From assembly GCA_000715855.1 (NCBI GenBank), contig KL571351.1:4866-11031 (forward strand): a DNA stretch of 6,166 nt, read 5' to 3'. Both the position numbers and the translations under genes were made by a program. Positions 5,909 to 6,166 of this stretch are shown here, piece by piece. Below the pieces are notes generated by a model. The model was given only the letters and a program-made list of their open reading frames with translations. It was not told where the DNA came from and did no database searches. Source of the DNA: Actinoplanes liguriensis (GTDB lineage Bacteria; Actinomycetota; Actinomycetes; Mycobacteriales; Micromonosporaceae). Position 1 is the first letter of the stretch. Each line of letters starts with the position of its first letter.

Positions 5909-6151
5909 GACTGTTTCCGTCCTTGGTTTTGTCTGGCTGGTGTCTGGCCCTCCGTGGCCCTACGCCTAGTACTTCGGCTCGGTCCCGGTTGCCGATGAGA
6001 TCGAGCCGGTCGCTATCCGGGTGCGAGCTACGCCGGTTTTTCCGGACGTTCCCGCGCCTGTCAGGACTGCGTGATCCGGCCTGCCGCCACCCCTGCCATG
6101 ACCCCGCACGGGGCCGCCCGCCCCCTCCGACGACAGCGGCCGGGGCCGGCC
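5909..6151. other. Region upstream of flbD with no convincing gene
   Basis: None of the frames on either strand reads as a recognisable protein. In particular, the C-terminus of FlgE, often encoded just before flbD, is not visible. The one long minus-strand frame (ending at 5966) begins inside the adapter and is Gly/Arg/Pro-rich. A plus-strand frame from ATG 5995 is open to the edge but has no protein character. The stretch holds the promoter candidate at 5971-5999, a short direct repeat tgtctggc (5930-5937 and 5941-5948), a 4-bp-stem inverted repeat around five T (6033-6045) and a short palindrome ccccgcacgggg (6102-6113). It is most likely leader and intergenic DNA. Confidence 0.55.
5971..5999 (-). 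promoter_or_regulatory. Candidate sigma-28/FliA-type promoter for flbD-motA-motB-fliL
   Basis: On the minus strand CTCA (5999-5996) is followed by 17 bases and then GCCGAAGT (5978-5971), which matches the first five bases of the GCCGATAA-type -10. Transcription would start near 5964 and give a leader of about 55 bases before the flbD TTG. It is a weaker match than the site before fliM, but it has the same architecture and sits in the only non-coding stretch upstream of the operon. Confidence 0.4.
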
Positions 6152-6166
6152 CTGTCTCTTATACAC
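6152..6166. other. Untrimmed Nextera/Tn5 mosaic-end adapter, right end
   Basis: The last 15 bases, ctgtctcttatacac, are the reverse complement of the first 15 and match the Tn5 mosaic end. Read on the minus strand they encode the well-known artificial protein start (M/V)YKRQ. Native sequence therefore stops at about 6151. Confidence 0.95.

Noticed and set aside
5991..5998. Plus-strand GCCGATGA as a divergent sigma-28 -10 element
   Set aside because: No CTCA-like -35 lies 15-17 bases upstream, and no credible plus-strand gene follows.
6033..6045. Inverted repeat ccgg-ttttt-ccgg as a terminator for an upstream gene
   Set aside because: The stem has only four base pairs, and no gene end is visible next to it.
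1..6166. Terminal inverted repeats of a transposon carrying the flagellar genes
   Set aside because: The repeats are exactly the Tn5 mosaic-end used in library preparation, there is no transposase, and the content is a standard flagellar operon. Adapter residue is far more likely.
5966..6166. Minus-strand frame of 66 residues starting (M/V)YKRQ
   Set aside because: It starts inside the adapter, and the rest is Gly/Arg/Pro-rich without protein-like patterns. It is a known type of database artefact.

Overview
The window is a high-GC stretch of flagellar genes, all read from the minus strand. It looks like an actinobacterium. The reasons are the strong G/C third-position bias, a FlbD/SwrD-type protein next to motA and motB, an actinobacterial-style MotB start (basic, His/Glu-rich, then HERWLVSYADMLTLLF), an extended FliN, and promoter-like sites of the sigma-28/WhiG type (CTCA, 16-17 bases, GCCGAtca). 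A motile member of the Micromonosporaceae such as Actinoplanes fits well, but that is inference and not proven here.

Read in the direction of transcription (high to low coordinates), the layout is as follows. There is a leader of about 240 bp with no convincing gene but a possible sigma-28-like promoter. Next come flbD (swrD-like), motA, motB and fliL, tightly packed. A 113-bp gap follows that holds a perfect 11-bp-stem hairpin, a second small hairpin and a strong sigma-28-like promoter candidate. Then come fliM, fliN, fliO and fliP, and finally the first 40 codons of fliR, which the window edge cuts off. Gaps within the two gene groups are 1-14 bp or 4-bp ATGA overlaps, as expected of operons. 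The hairpins and second promoter in the fliL-fliM gap suggest two transcription units.

The genes encode the stator (MotA, MotB), stator-associated proteins (FliL, FlbD/SwrD), the switch/C-ring (FliM, FliN) and the export gate (FliO, FliP, FliR). Notable points: fliR follows fliP directly with no fliQ between them; FliM lacks the usual N-terminal CheY-P-binding peptide; MotB has GNTN where the peptidoglycan-binding domain normally has GHTD; FliN carries a long N-terminal region that may be a degenerate CheC-like module; and the fliM start lies almost on top of its predicted transcription start.

The first and last 15 bases are inverted copies of the Tn5 mosaic-end used in Nextera tagmentation. 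They are almost certainly untrimmed library adapter, so native sequence is about 16-6151. No RNA gene, CRISPR array, insertion sequence or new multi-gene system was found.
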